Positions 46,539 through 56,562 of a stretch of DNA of 64,000 bases are shown here, in pieces (position 1 is the first letter of the stretch; each line of letters starts with the position of its first letter). Source of the stretch: Mesorhizobium sp. ES1-4 (GTDB lineage: Bacteria; Pseudomonadota; Alphaproteobacteria; Rhizobiales; Rhizobiaceae); the NCBI RefSeq assembly GCF_020164745.1, contig NZ_JAIUGV010000006.1, positions 248,001 to 312,000 of the forward strand. Direction: 5' to 3'. The notes under the pieces are model-generated. The model was not told the origin of the DNA. It saw only the letters and a program-made list of their open reading frames with translations, and did not search any database. Position numbers and translations under genes: made by a program.

Positions 46539-47432
46539 CTATCTGGCGCTTGCCAGGCCTTTGCGAAAGTCGGACGGCGTCATGCCGGCCAGCTTGCGGA
46601 AGGATTTGTTGAAGGCGCTGAGCGAGCCGAAGCCACTGTCCATGGCCACGCGCAGCACATTGGCGTCCTGATGCATCAACAGCGCCTGCGCATAGCTTAG
46701 CCGCAACAGGTTGACATATTCGTTGAGCGTCATGCCGGTCGATTTCTTGAACAGGCTCATGGCGTATTTCGGGTGGATGTCGGCGGCCGCCGCTATGTTC
46801 ACGCAATCGATATCGTAGAGGAAATTCTCGGCGATGAAATCGCACATGCGCCCGACATTGCGCGATGACTGCTGGTCGAAGGGGCTGCCCGCATCCTGCC
46901 CGGCGGCGTTTTCCGGAACCAGCCTGTAGGGCTCGAACCGCACCCGCTCCAGCCTGAGCAGAAGTTCATTGACGGCGTGCTCGGCTTTGGCCGGATCGCC
47001 CGAACGGGCATAGCGGTTCCATCGGGCGAAATTGTCCCTGTCGGATTGATCGGTTGCGCTGGTCACCAGCGTCGCACCGGTCATCAGTCGGTGGCGTATA
47101 TCCGCCGGCAGATGCAGCCGGAAGAAATGCACCAGCGGCAGATGCGCGCCGGCATAGACGGCGTCGTCGGAGAGATCGTCCATCTGGTGCGGCAAGCCGC
47201 CCCAGAACAGGCACATCTCGCCGGCCGAAAGCGAGACTTCGTGCTCGTTCATGCGGTAGTGGACGGAGCCGCGGACGATGAAATTCACCTCGACCTGGGC
47301 ATGCCAATGCGGCTTGAGCATTACCAGCGGACTGGTGTGGAACATCTGCAGCAGCAGCGGCAGGCCTTCCACGCTGCTCGCGCCGGGCTGGTAAAACGGC
47401 CTTTCAGACATCTTACTTTCCGCCAATTTCAT
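46539..47432 (-). CDS. AraC-family regulator of the adjacent sugar operon
   Basis: A 297-residue regulator. The N-terminal half is a cupin-like sensor (LKPHWHAQVEVNFIVRGSVH, then LSAGEMCLFWGGLPHQM). The C-terminal half has two helix-turn-helix units (NIAAAADIHPKYAMSLFKKS and VLRVAMDSGFGSLSAFNKSF). The start is ATG 47432 with GAGGG upstream; ATG 47411 is also possible. It is divergent from a CUT1 ABC operon, separated by 83 nt, and likely controls it in response to its sugar. Confidence 0.85.
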   Translation of the reverse strand: MKLAESKMSERPFYQPGASSVEGLPLLLQMFHTSPLVMLKPHWHAQVEVNFIVRGSVHYRMNEHEVSLSAGEMCLFWGGLPHQMDDLSDDAVYAGAHLPLVHFFRLHLPADIRHRLMTGATLVTSATDQSDRDNFARWNRYARSGDPAKAEHAVNELLLRLERVRFEPYRLVPENAAGQDAGSPFDQQSSRNVGRMCDFIAENFLYDIDCVNIAAAADIHPKYAMSLFKKSTGMTLNEYVNLLRLSYAQALLMHQDANVLRVAMDSGFGSLSAFNKSFRKLAGMTPSDFRKGLASAR

Positions 47433-47515
47433 ATTCCCTCTGTCGGGGACAGGCCTTTGCCGGTGCCTAGTGTAGCCACGCTCGCAAAGAGAGCAAATGA
47501 AATGGGAGGATTTCA

Positions 47516-48787
47516 ATGCGCATCACACTGTCCTGCGCCGCGCTCGCGCTTGCCCTGGGCTCCGCCCCGGCCTTCGCGCAATCTGGCGAAATCACGATCT
47601 GGAGCTGGAACATCGCCGCTTCTTCGCTGAAGTCGACCATTGCCGGCTTCAACAAGCTGCATCCCGACATCAAGGTCACGGTCCAGGATCTCGGCAACCA
47701 GCCGACCTATGACAAGTCCATAGCGGGCTGTGCCGCTGGTGGCGTCGGCCTGCCCGATATCGTCACCATCGAGAATGGCGAGGCCGAGAACTACTGGAGC
47801 CAGTTCCCCGATTGCTTCGTCGATTTGCACACGCTGGGCTACACGGCCGAGGACCAGAAGAAATTCCCCGATTTCAAGCGCACCGAGCTCGAAGTCGGCG
47901 ACAAGGCCTATGCCATGCCGTGGGATTCCGGTCCGGTCGCCGCCTTCTATCGCCGCGACTTCTATGAGAAGGCCGGCGTTGATCCGGCATCGATCAAGAC
48001 CTGGGACGATTTCATAGCCGCCGGCAAGACAATTCAGGCGGCCAATCCAGGCGTCTCGATGACCAACGCCGATTTCAACGGCGACAGCGAGTTGTTCCGC
48101 ATGATCTCCAACGAGCAGGGCTGTGCCTATTTCGCCGAGGACGGCCTGTCGATCACGGTCAACCAGCCCAAATGCGTCGATGCCATGACCAAGCTCAAGG
48201 AGATGAAGGACGCCGGCATTGTCTCGTCGGCCGACTGGAGCACCAAGATCACCAACAACACCGCCGGCACCGTCGCCACCCAGGTCTATGGCGGCTGGTA
48301 CGAGGGCACCATCCGCACCGAATCGCCCGGTGAAAGCGGCAAATGGGGCGTCTACCTGATGCCGAGCCTGACCGCGGACGGCCCGCGCGCCGCCAATCTC
48401 GGCGGCTCCTCGCTCGCCATCACCTCGGCGTCGAAGAACAAGGAAGCGGCCTACGAGTATTTGAAATACGCGCTCGGGACCAATGAAGGCCAGATCACCA
48501 TGCTGAAGGAGTTCGGCCTCGTTCCCTCGCTGGTCTCGGCGCTGAACGACCCCTATGTCAGCCAGGGCCTGCCCTACTGGGGCGGCCAGGCGGTGTGGAA
48601 GGATATCCTGGGCACCTTGCCCAAGGTTGTTCCGAGCCGCGGCACGCAGTTCCAGAGCGATGCCGAGATCATCGTGCGCGCGGTGCAGACCAAATATCTC
48701 GCCGGCGGCTATCCCGACGCCAAGGCGGCACTCGACGATGCCGCCAGCCAGATCGCATCAGCGACTGGGCTGCCGATCAAGTCCTGA
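47516..48787 (+). CDS. CUT1 sugar ABC transporter, solute-binding protein
   Basis: A 423-residue periplasmic protein of the maltose/lactose-binding type. The signal peptide ends at AFA|QS (about 21). Mature blocks are EITIWSWNIAASSL, LPDIVTIENGEAENYW, YAMPWDSGPVAAFYRRDFYE and VYGGWYEGTIR. GGGAGGA precedes the ATG. The downstream order (two permeases, ATPase) is like lacEFGK of Agrobacterium, but the substrate is not known. A repeat-derived stem-loop follows the gene. Confidence 0.88.
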   Translation: MRITLSCAALALALGSAPAFAQSGEITIWSWNIAASSLKSTIAGFNKLHPDIKVTVQDLGNQPTYDKSIAGCAAGGVGLPDIVTIENGEAENYWSQFPDCFVDLHTLGYTAEDQKKFPDFKRTELEVGDKAYAMPWDSGPVAAFYRRDFYEKAGVDPASIKTWDDFIAAGKTIQAANPGVSMTNADFNGDSELFRMISNEQGCAYFAEDGLSITVNQPKCVDAMTKLKEMKDAGIVSSADWSTKITNNTAGTVATQVYGGWYEGTIRTESPGESGKWGVYLMPSLTADGPRAANLGGSSLAITSASKNKEAAYEYLKYALGTNEGQITMLKEFGLVPSLVSALNDPYVSQGLPYWGGQAVWKDILGTLPKVVPSRGTQFQSDAEIIVRAVQTKYLAGGYPDAKAALDDAASQIASATGLPIKS

Positions 48788-48796
48788 GGTGCCGAC

Positions 48797-48858
48797 AGCT
48801 TCCCTCTCCCCGTCACTATGCGGGGGGAGGGTGCCGGCAGGCGGATGACGGACGGCGC
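48797..48858. repeat. RIME-like palindromic element, copy B
   Basis: This 62-nt copy lies between the binding-protein and permease genes. It matches the right side of the element at 39814-39875 with a few substitutions, including CCCCGTCACTAT at the loop and GTGCCGGCAGGCGGATGA at the end. The stem is less perfect than in copy A. Confidence 0.75.
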
Positions 48859-48906
48859 CCAATTCGGCGATCGTGCCCGCACAAACCAGCAGAAAGGAGG
48901 AGAAGG

Positions 48907-49767
48907 ATGCGCAACCGCAATGCCACGGCCTATCGCTTCCTCACGCCCTATCTCCTGATCTTTGCCATCTTCTGGGTGTGGCCGATCATCTCCTCGTTCC
49001 TGATCTCGTTCCAGGCGACGCGCACCGTTCCCTGGCGCTTCGCGCCCGGCTTCAACTGGGGCCGCTTGATCGGCGACCCTGCCTTCTTCAACGCGCTGAA
49101 GAATACGCTGCTTATCCTGGTCATCCAGGTCCCGGTGATGATCGCGCTGGCCATGGTGATGGCTGTTCTTCTGAATTCGCCGTTGCTCAAGGCGCGCGGT
49201 CTCTACCGCTTCGCCTTTTTCGCCCCGGTGGTGGTCGGCGAGGTCGCCTATTCGGCTGTCTTTCGGCTGATGTTCAGCCTCGATTTCGGCATCGTCAACA
49301 AGCTCCTGAACAGCATCGGTCTGCCTAAGGTCGACTGGTTCTCCAATGTCACGCCGGCCATGGCGCTGATCATGATTGCGGTCACCTGGCGCTGGGCCGG
49401 CTACAACGCCATCATCCTGCTGGCCGGCATGCAATCCATTCCCGAGGATGTCTATGAGGCGGCGACGCTCGACCGGGTGAGCAAGCTTAAGCAATTCTTC
49501 CACATCACTCTGCCGCTGTTGAAGCCGGTCATCGTCTTTTGCGCCGTGCTGTCGATCATCGGCACCATGCAATTGTTCACCGAGCCGTTCCTGATCACCG
49601 AGCGCGGCGGGCCAGGCGGCGGCACCGAGACGCTCGGCCTGCTGCTTTACCGTCAGGGCTTCCGTTCGCTCAATTTCGGTTACGCCTCGGCTGTTGCTTA
49701 CACCATGGCGGGGCTGGCGATCGCGATCACGCTGGTGCAACTGTGGCTGATGAGGGAACCGAAATGA
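48907..49767 (+). CDS. CUT1 sugar ABC transporter permease (MalF/LacF type)
   Basis: A 286-residue permease with six hydrophobic helices. It starts YRFLTPYLLIFAIFWVWP and has the EAA loop with YEAATLDRVSKLKQFFHITL, where the coupling Glu-Ala-Ala contacts the ATPase, then PLLKPVIVF. AAAGGAGGAGA precedes ATG 48907. It overlaps the next permease by ATGA. Confidence 0.9.
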   Translation: MRNRNATAYRFLTPYLLIFAIFWVWPIISSFLISFQATRTVPWRFAPGFNWGRLIGDPAFFNALKNTLLILVIQVPVMIALAMVMAVLLNSPLLKARGLYRFAFFAPVVVGEVAYSAVFRLMFSLDFGIVNKLLNSIGLPKVDWFSNVTPAMALIMIAVTWRWAGYNAIILLAGMQSIPEDVYEAATLDRVSKLKQFFHITLPLLKPVIVFCAVLSIIGTMQLFTEPFLITERGGPGGGTETLGLLLYRQGFRSLNFGYASAVAYTMAGLAIAITLVQLWLMREPK

Positions 49768-50600
49768 CCTCGCTTTCCTCGTCCCGCCTGAGACGCAGCA
49801 TCGCGCTGCACCTCTTCCTGACGCCGCTGGCGCTGATCTGGCTGTTTCCGCTGTGGATGATGGTGGTGTTCTCGACCATGCCCGACAACGGCATCTTCAG
49901 CCCCGGCATCGAACTGTTGCCGCACGGCAATTTTATCGACAATTTCAACAATCTGCAGCGCGACACCGACTTCGTCGGCGCCATCATCATCTCTGTCGGC
50001 GTTGCGGTGACCTACACCTTCCTGTCGGTGCTTTTGACCTCGATGGCCGGCTGGGCGCTGGCCCGCTATCAGTTCTTCGGCAAAAGCGTGGTCGTTGCCA
50101 TCATCCTGGGCACCATCACGCTGCCCTATGCGGTGGTGCTGATCCCGCAATTCATCATGGTGGCGCGCGACTTCAAGCTCGCCAACACATGGGTGGCGCT
50201 GATCGTGCCGCCGCTGTTCAATTCGCTCGGCGTGCTGTTCATGCGCCAGAGCTTTTCGATGATGCCCGATGACCTGTTCGATGCCGCCCGTGTCGAGGGT
50301 GTCAAGGAGTGGCGCATCTTCGTCTTCATCGCCCTGCCGCTGGCGCGCCCGATGCTGGCAGCGCTCTGCATCATCCTGTTCCTCGCCTCGTGGAACAATT
50401 ATCTCTGGCCGCTTTTGATCAACAGCCAGCCGGGTTCGATGACCGCGCCGGTGGCGCTCGGCACGCTGATCGGGCTGACCAAGGTGTCGTGGGGCGGCAT
50501 CATGGCGGGCGCCGTGATGCTGACCGTGCCGATGCTCATCGTCTTCGTGCTGCTGCAGCGCCATTTCATCGCCGGCATCGCCGCCGGCGCGGTCAAGTAA
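49764..50600 (+). CDS. CUT1 sugar ABC transporter permease (MalG/LacG type)
   Basis: A 278-residue second permease. The EAA loop is [20 protein letters not shown] followed by PLARPMLAA; the start [20 protein letters not shown] and the [13 protein letters not shown] block are typical MalG/LacG features. The ATG overlaps the previous stop (ATGA). Confidence 0.9.
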   Translation: MTSLSSSRLRRSIALHLFLTPLALIWLFPLWMMVVFSTMPDNGIFSPGIELLPHGNFIDNFNNLQRDTDFVGAIIISVGVAVTYTFLSVLLTSMAGWALARYQFFGKSVVVAIILGTITLPYAVVLIPQFIMVARDFKLANTWVALIVPPLFNSLGVLFMRQSFSMMPDDLFDAARVEGVKEWRIFVFIALPLARPMLAALCIILFLASWNNYLWPLLINSQPGSMTAPVALGTLIGLTKVSWGGIMAGAVMLTVPMLIVFVLLQRHFIAGIAAGAVK

Positions 50601-50608
50601 GGGGCAGA

Positions 50609-51688
<1,080 letters not shown>

Positions 51689-51724
51689 CCGGCCGCCCCT
51701 TTCCCAGCCCGCAAGGAGAATGAC

Positions 51725-53752
51725 ATGACTTCAACCACACCCATTCGCTGGGGCATTCTTGGGCCGGGCGGCATCGCCAAGGCCTTCGCCGGCGGCGTCG
51801 CCGGTTCGCGCACCGGGAAACTGGTCGCCATCGGTGCGCGCAACCCCGGCAAGCCTGGCTTGGCCGAGAGCTTCCCCGGCACCCGCATCCTCGACGGTTA
51901 TGACGCTCTTCTCTCCGATCCGGAGATCGACGCGATCTATATCGCGGTCCCGCATCCCGGCCATGTGCACTGGGCGATCTGGGCGGCGGAAGCCGGAAAG
52001 CATGTGCTGTGCGAAAAGCCGCTCGCGCTGACCGCCTTCGAGGCCGACGCCATGATGCACGCCGCGCGCAAGGCAGGCACTTTTCTCGGCGAAGCTTTCA
52101 TGTACCGGCTGCATCCGCAGACGTTGAAACTGGTGGACCTGGTCAAGTCGGGCGTCATCGGCGAGATCAGGATGATCAAGTCGAGCTTCGGCTTTGCCAT
52201 GCCTGATTTCATGCCGGAGCACCGGCTCTATGCCAATGACCTCGCCGGCGGCGGCATTCTCGACGTCGGCGGCTATCCCGTCTCGATGGTGCGGCTGATT
52301 GCGGGTGCCGCCATCGGAGCGCCTTTCGCTGAGCCCGACAAGGTGGTCGGCGCGGCGCATCTCGGTCAATCCGGCGTCGATGAATGGGCCTCGGCCATCT
52401 TGCATTTTCCGGGCGGCATCGTCGCCGAAGTCTCCTGCAGCATCTCGCTCAACCAGGACAATGTCCTGCGTATCTTCGGCACAAAGGGGCGTATCGAGGT
52501 GCCCGACTTCTGGTTCGCCGGCGGCGACCGCGATGTCGGCCTCGGCCGGATCGACGTGATCGGTGCCGACGGCGCGCAAGAGACCATCAGCGTCAACGAG
52601 AAGCGCCATGTCTATTCCTTCGAGGTCGATGCCGCCGGCGAGGCGATCCGCGCCGGGCGGCAGGAATTCGCCTGGCCGGGCATGGGCTGGGCCGAAAGCC
52701 TCGGCACCTTGCGCGTGCTCGACAGATGGCGCGCGGCGGTGGGGCTGGAATATGAGATCGAGAAGGCGTCGCTGCGCACCAACACCATCTCCGGGCGGCC
52801 TTTGCGTTCGGGTGGCACGGCGATCGGCAAGCGCACCATTCCCGGTCTGTCGAAGCTGGCGTCGGTGGTGGCGCTCGGCTTCGAGGATTTCCGCACTTTC
52901 TCCTCGGGTTCGATCCTGCTCGACGCTTTTTTCGAGGCCGGTGGCAATCTGTTCGACACTGGCTATGTCTATGGCGGCGGCTACACCGAGACGCTGCTTG
53001 GCCAGTGGCTCAAGAACCGGGGCGTGCGCGGGCAATCGGCGATCATCGCCAAGGGAGCGCATTCGCCGCTGTGCTATCCCGACGTGATCGGCAAGCAGCT
53101 TGCCCAGTCGCTCGACCGTCTGCAGACCGACCATGTCGATATCTATTTCATGCATCGCGACAATCCGGACGTGCCGGTCGGCGAGTTCGTCGACGCGATG
53201 GATCGCGAGGTGAAGGCCGGCCGTATCCGAGGTCCGTTTGGCGGCTCGAACTGGACGATGCAGCGCATGGACGAGGCCATTGCCTACGCCGAGCGGACCG
53301 GCAAGCAGAAGCCCGGAGCCCTCTCCAACAACTTCTCGCTGGCCGAAATGCTGGAGCCGATCTGGGCCGGCTGCGTCACCTCGTCCACCGATGACTGGAA
53401 AGCCTGGCTGACAACCAGGCAGATGCCGAATTTCGCCTGGTCGAGCCAGGGACGCGGCTTCTTCACCGATCGCGCAGGACGCGACAGGCATGACAGTGAC
53501 GAACTGGTGCGGGTCTGGTATTCGGAGCGGAATTTCGGTCGCCGCGACCGGGCGATCGAACTGGCCGCGAAGCTGGGCAAGAGCCCGATCCACATCGCGC
53601 TGGCCTATGTGCTCAATCAGCCCTTCCCGTCGGTGCCGCTGATCGGCCCGCGCACGCTGGGCGAACTGGACGACAGCCTGCGAGCGCTCGACATCACGCT
53701 GTCGCGCGACGACCTCGAATGGCTGGACGGCGACACCTTGCACGCTGCCTGA
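51725..53752 (+). CDS. Fusion of Gfo/Idh/MocA oxidoreductase and aldo-keto reductase
   Basis: A 675-residue two-enzyme fusion. Residues 1-345: Gfo/Idh/MocA dehydrogenase with Rossmann start IRWGILGPGGIAKAFAGG, EKPL (97-100, catalytic-site K99 region), and GGGILDVGGYPV. After a basic linker (about 345-370), residues 372-675 are an aldo-keto reductase with the tetrad D411 and Y416 in FDTGYVYG, K443 in IIAKG and H477 in YFMHRDN. All catalytic residues are present in both halves, so both may be active on one sugar. It follows the ABC operon after 36 nt with AAGGAG upstream, and probably oxidises or reduces the imported sugar. Confidence 0.87.
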   Translation: MTSTTPIRWGILGPGGIAKAFAGGVAGSRTGKLVAIGARNPGKPGLAESFPGTRILDGYDALLSDPEIDAIYIAVPHPGHVHWAIWAAEAGKHVLCEKPLALTAFEADAMMHAARKAGTFLGEAFMYRLHPQTLKLVDLVKSGVIGEIRMIKSSFGFAMPDFMPEHRLYANDLAGGGILDVGGYPVSMVRLIAGAAIGAPFAEPDKVVGAAHLGQSGVDEWASAILHFPGGIVAEVSCSISLNQDNVLRIFGTKGRIEVPDFWFAGGDRDVGLGRIDVIGADGAQETISVNEKRHVYSFEVDAAGEAIRAGRQEFAWPGMGWAESLGTLRVLDRWRAAVGLEYEIEKASLRTNTISGRPLRSGGTAIGKRTIPGLSKLASVVALGFEDFRTFSSGSILLDAFFEAGGNLFDTGYVYGGGYTETLLGQWLKNRGVRGQSAIIAKGAHSPLCYPDVIGKQLAQSLDRLQTDHVDIYFMHRDNPDVPVGEFVDAMDREVKAGRIRGPFGGSNWTMQRMDEAIAYAERTGKQKPGALSNNFSLAEMLEPIWAGCVTSSTDDWKAWLTTRQMPNFAWSSQGRGFFTDRAGRDRHDSDELVRVWYSERNFGRRDRAIELAAKLGKSPIHIALAYVLNQPFPSVPLIGPRTLGELDDSLRALDITLSRDDLEWLDGDTLHAA

Positions 53753-53753
53753 T

Positions 53754-53798
53754 GCATGTCGCCCAAAACTGCGCAGCGGTTTTGCGACAACGACATGC
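53754..53798. repeat. Palindromic element between convergent genes
   Basis: GCATGTCG (53754-53761) and CGACATGC (53791-53798) are perfect 8-base inverted ends; inside, CAAAAC and GTTTTG form a second dyad around GCGCAGC. Similar short palindromes are frequent between genes in Mesorhizobium-like genomes. It begins 2 nt after the fusion gene stop and may act as a terminator for both convergent genes. Confidence 0.55.
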
Positions 53799-53817
53799 GT
53801 AAAAGTCAAGGCCGGCG

Positions 53818-54726
53818 TCAGTCCCCGTCATTCGACGCTCTGACGCCGCGTCTGGCCGGAGTTCTTATGCTGGCATACATGCCGGTGGTGCGGAATTGGC
53901 CCGGACTAATGCCGTATAAGCGACGAAAGACTTTCGAAAAATAGTTCGGGTCCTCGAAGCCGCACAGAATGGCGACTTCCTTCACTGGCAGGAAGTCTGC
54001 CTTGGTCAAGAGCTTGGCCGCGCGTTGCAGACGCTGCTGCAGCACGAACTCGGCGGGCGGGATGCCTTCGCTCTCGGCGAAGCGGCGCGAGAAGTGGGCC
54101 CGGCTGAGCCCGCTGATCTCAACCAGATCCGCCACCGGCAGCGGCTTGTCGAGATTGGCGTTGATGTGATCGATGATCGGCTGCATGGCGCTCTGTTTTT
54201 CGGCGAAGGCGTGCGAGCCGAACACATCGTCATAGAGCGCCATCGCAGCCTCGTAGGCGATGGCCGAAGCAGCGCCTGGCGACGCGGCCCCCTTGATCAG
54301 GCGAAGACTGCAATCGGCGAGATGATCGACCGTCGCCGGCTGCAGCCTAAACACCGGCCCCGACACGTCGAGGATCGATTTGTGGATGCGCAACGCCTCC
54401 TCGCCGTTCATCGAGATCCAGAAATATTCCCAGCGCTCGTCCCTGGCCAGCCAGTAGCGGTGGTTGTGCGGCACCAGAACCAGCAGCGTGTCGTTCGCCT
54501 GCAGGCGGTAATCGCGGTTCTCGTAGCGCAGCCTGCCGATGCCGCTGATCGTGTGCTGGAGCACGGTGAACGGTGTCTGGCCGCGCTTTCGCCCGTCCCA
54601 GTCATAGGTCACGTCCTCACGCACCTCATAGCCCGTGCTGGTCGGCATCGCATGCAGGCGCTGGCGGCCGCGCGGCAGCGAGACCGTCCGCATCGACTGT
54701 CCATTGGCGATCAAATCCCGCAGCAC
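53818..54726 (-). CDS. agpT: AraC-family activator AgpT of alpha-galactoside genes
   Basis: A 302-residue regulator. The N-terminal sensor domain has QTPFTVLQHTISGIGRLRY and LLVLVPHNHRYWLARDERWE. The C-terminal domain has two helix-turn-helix units (PVADLVEISGLSRAHFSRRF; VKEVAILCGFEDPNYFSKVF). The start is judged GTG 54726, with AGGGG 7 nt upstream; ATG 54693 is an alternative. It is divergent from the melA-agp operon, as AgpT is in Sinorhizobium meliloti, where it activates alpha-galactoside use. Confidence 0.82.
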   Translation of the reverse strand: MLRDLIANGQSMRTVSLPRGRQRLHAMPTSTGYEVREDVTYDWDGRKRGQTPFTVLQHTISGIGRLRYENRDYRLQANDTLLVLVPHNHRYWLARDERWEYFWISMNGEEALRIHKSILDVSGPVFRLQPATVDHLADCSLRLIKGAASPGAASAIAYEAAMALYDDVFGSHAFAEKQSAMQPIIDHINANLDKPLPVADLVEISGLSRAHFSRRFAESEGIPPAEFVLQQRLQRAAKLLTKADFLPVKEVAILCGFEDPNYFSKVFRRLYGISPGQFRTTGMYASIRTPARRGVRASNDGD

Positions 54727-54939
54727 AAAATTACCCCTGAAAGCATAATCCTTCTCTGGCCGCGCCCGCGAATAAGCGCATAATCCCGCCTCGAAGAACG
54801 CGCGCAACCCGTGATCGAGGAGCGGGCGGGAGGAGAGAAGGCCGGATTTCGGTTTGAATGGCCTGCATGCCAAGGCGTGTGGCGTTTTCCTCCCCTTACT
54901 GCTCCTTGCCTAACATTCGATTGGATCGAGGTGAAGGTG

Positions 54940-56406
54940 ATGAGTTTCAAAATCGCTATTATCGGCGCCGGCAGCGTCGGCTTCACCAAGAAGTTGTTCA
55001 CCGACATCCTGTGCGTGCCGGAATTCAAGGACATTGAATTCGCGCTGACCGACATCAGCGAGCACAATCTCGGGATGATCAAGGCGATCCTCGACAGGAT
55101 CGTCGAGGCGAACGGATTGCCGACCAGGGTGACCGCGACAACCGCTCGCCGCAAGGCGATCGAGGGCGCGCGCTATATCATCAGCTGCGTACGGGTCGGT
55201 GGTCTCGAAGCCTATGCCGACGATATCCGCATTCCCTTGAAATACGGTATCGACCAGTGCGTCGGCGACACCATCTGCGCCGGCGGTATCCTCTACGGTC
55301 AGCGCAACATTCCGGTGATTCTCGATTTCTGCCGGGATATTCGCGAGGTCGCCGAGACGAACGCGAAATTCCTCAACTACGCCAACCCGATGGCGATGAA
55401 CACCTGGGCGGCGATCGAATACGGCAAGGTCGACACGGTCGGCCTCCGCCACGGCGTCCAGCACGGCGCCGAACAGATCGCGGTGGTGCTGGGTGCGAAA
55501 TCGCCGCGGGAACTCGACTACGTCTGTTCCGGCATCAACCACCAGACGTGGTTCATCGAGTTGCGGCTGAACGGCCGTGAAATCGGCAAGGACGAACTGA
55601 TCGCCGCTTTCGAGGCGCACCCGGTCTATTCCCGGCAGGAGAAGCTTCGCATCGATGTGCTCAGGCGTTTCGGCGTCTATTCGACCGAAAGCAATGGCCA
55701 TCTCTCCGAATACCTGCCCTGGTACCGCAAGCGCCCCGACGAGATCACGCGCTGGATCGACATGTCGGACTGGATCCATGGCGAGACCGGCGGCTACCTC
55801 CGCTATTCCACGGAAACCCGCAATTGGTTCGAGACCGAATATCCGCAATTCCTCGAAGCGGCTTCGAAGCCGATCGATCCGCAAAAGCGCTCCAACGAGC
55901 ATGCCAGCCACATATTGGAGGCGCTGGAGACCAACCGCGTCTACCGTGGCCACTTCAATGTCAAGAATAACGGCGTCGTCACCAACCTGCCACCGGATGC
56001 CATCGTCGAATCGCCGGGCTTCGTCGATCGCTTCGGCATCAACATGGCCGCCGGCATCACGCTGCCGGAAGCTTGTGCCGCCACCTGCATGGCCTCGGTC
56101 AATGTCCAGCGCATGTCGGTCCATGCCGCCATATCCGGCGACATCGATCTTCTGAAGCTCGCCGTGCTGCATGACCCGCTGGTCGGCGCGGTCTCGACCC
56201 CGGAGGAGGTCTGGCAGATGGTCGACGAAATGGTCGTCGCCCAGGCGCAATGGTTGCCGCAATATGCTCATGCTGTTCCGGCGGCCAAGGAGCGGCTGTC
56301 GAAATCCTTGGTCAAGACAAGCGAATGGGCCGGCGCCGCGCGGCGCAACGTGCGCTCGATCGAGGAATTGCGCGCCGAAAAAGCCGCATTGAAACAGACC
56401 GGCTGA
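54940..56406 (+). CDS. agaL1: GH4 family alpha-galactosidase-like protein with altered metal site
   Basis: A 488-residue glycoside hydrolase family 4 protein; members use NAD and Mn to cleave alpha-galactosides or alpha-glucosides. It has the NAD loop IAIIGAGSVGFTKKLF, NYANPMAMNTWA and GINHQTW (H201). Where other members have the Mn ligand Cys followed by His (CHS/CHG), this reads GLRHGVQHG: R170 replaces Cys by one base (CGC for TGC). That could abolish or change activity. The ATG at 54940 has GAGG 8 nt upstream. It is first in the operon with agpABCD and a second, canonical GH4 gene. Confidence 0.8.
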   Translation: MSFKIAIIGAGSVGFTKKLFTDILCVPEFKDIEFALTDISEHNLGMIKAILDRIVEANGLPTRVTATTARRKAIEGARYIISCVRVGGLEAYADDIRIPLKYGIDQCVGDTICAGGILYGQRNIPVILDFCRDIREVAETNAKFLNYANPMAMNTWAAIEYGKVDTVGLRHGVQHGAEQIAVVLGAKSPRELDYVCSGINHQTWFIELRLNGREIGKDELIAAFEAHPVYSRQEKLRIDVLRRFGVYSTESNGHLSEYLPWYRKRPDEITRWIDMSDWIHGETGGYLRYSTETRNWFETEYPQFLEAASKPIDPQKRSNEHASHILEALETNRVYRGHFNVKNNGVVTNLPPDAIVESPGFVDRFGINMAAGITLPEACAATCMASVNVQRMSVHAAISGDIDLLKLAVLHDPLVGAVSTPEEVWQMVDEMVVAQAQWLPQYAHAVPAAKERLSKSLVKTSEWAGAARRNVRSIEELRAEKAALKQTG

Positions 56407-56464
56407 AAAATCGGGCGCCGCGGGGGGATCCAGGGAGGCAGGTCCACCGCAGTCAGTCGTCCTG

Positions 56465-56511
56465 GAGCAATTCCAGAAGAAATGCAGTGCGGTTCTCCGT
56501 CAGGACTGCGT
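56465..56511. repeat. Diverged copy of the 44.5-kb palindromic element
   Basis: The 47 nt starting GAGCAATTCCAG line up with the reverse complement of 44549-44506 at roughly three quarters of positions. It lies between the first GH4 gene and agpA. Confidence 0.45.
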
Positions 56512-56562
56512 ACAGGCATGGACTAGACGAGCAGCAAACGTCTGAACACGAGGGAGGAGACA

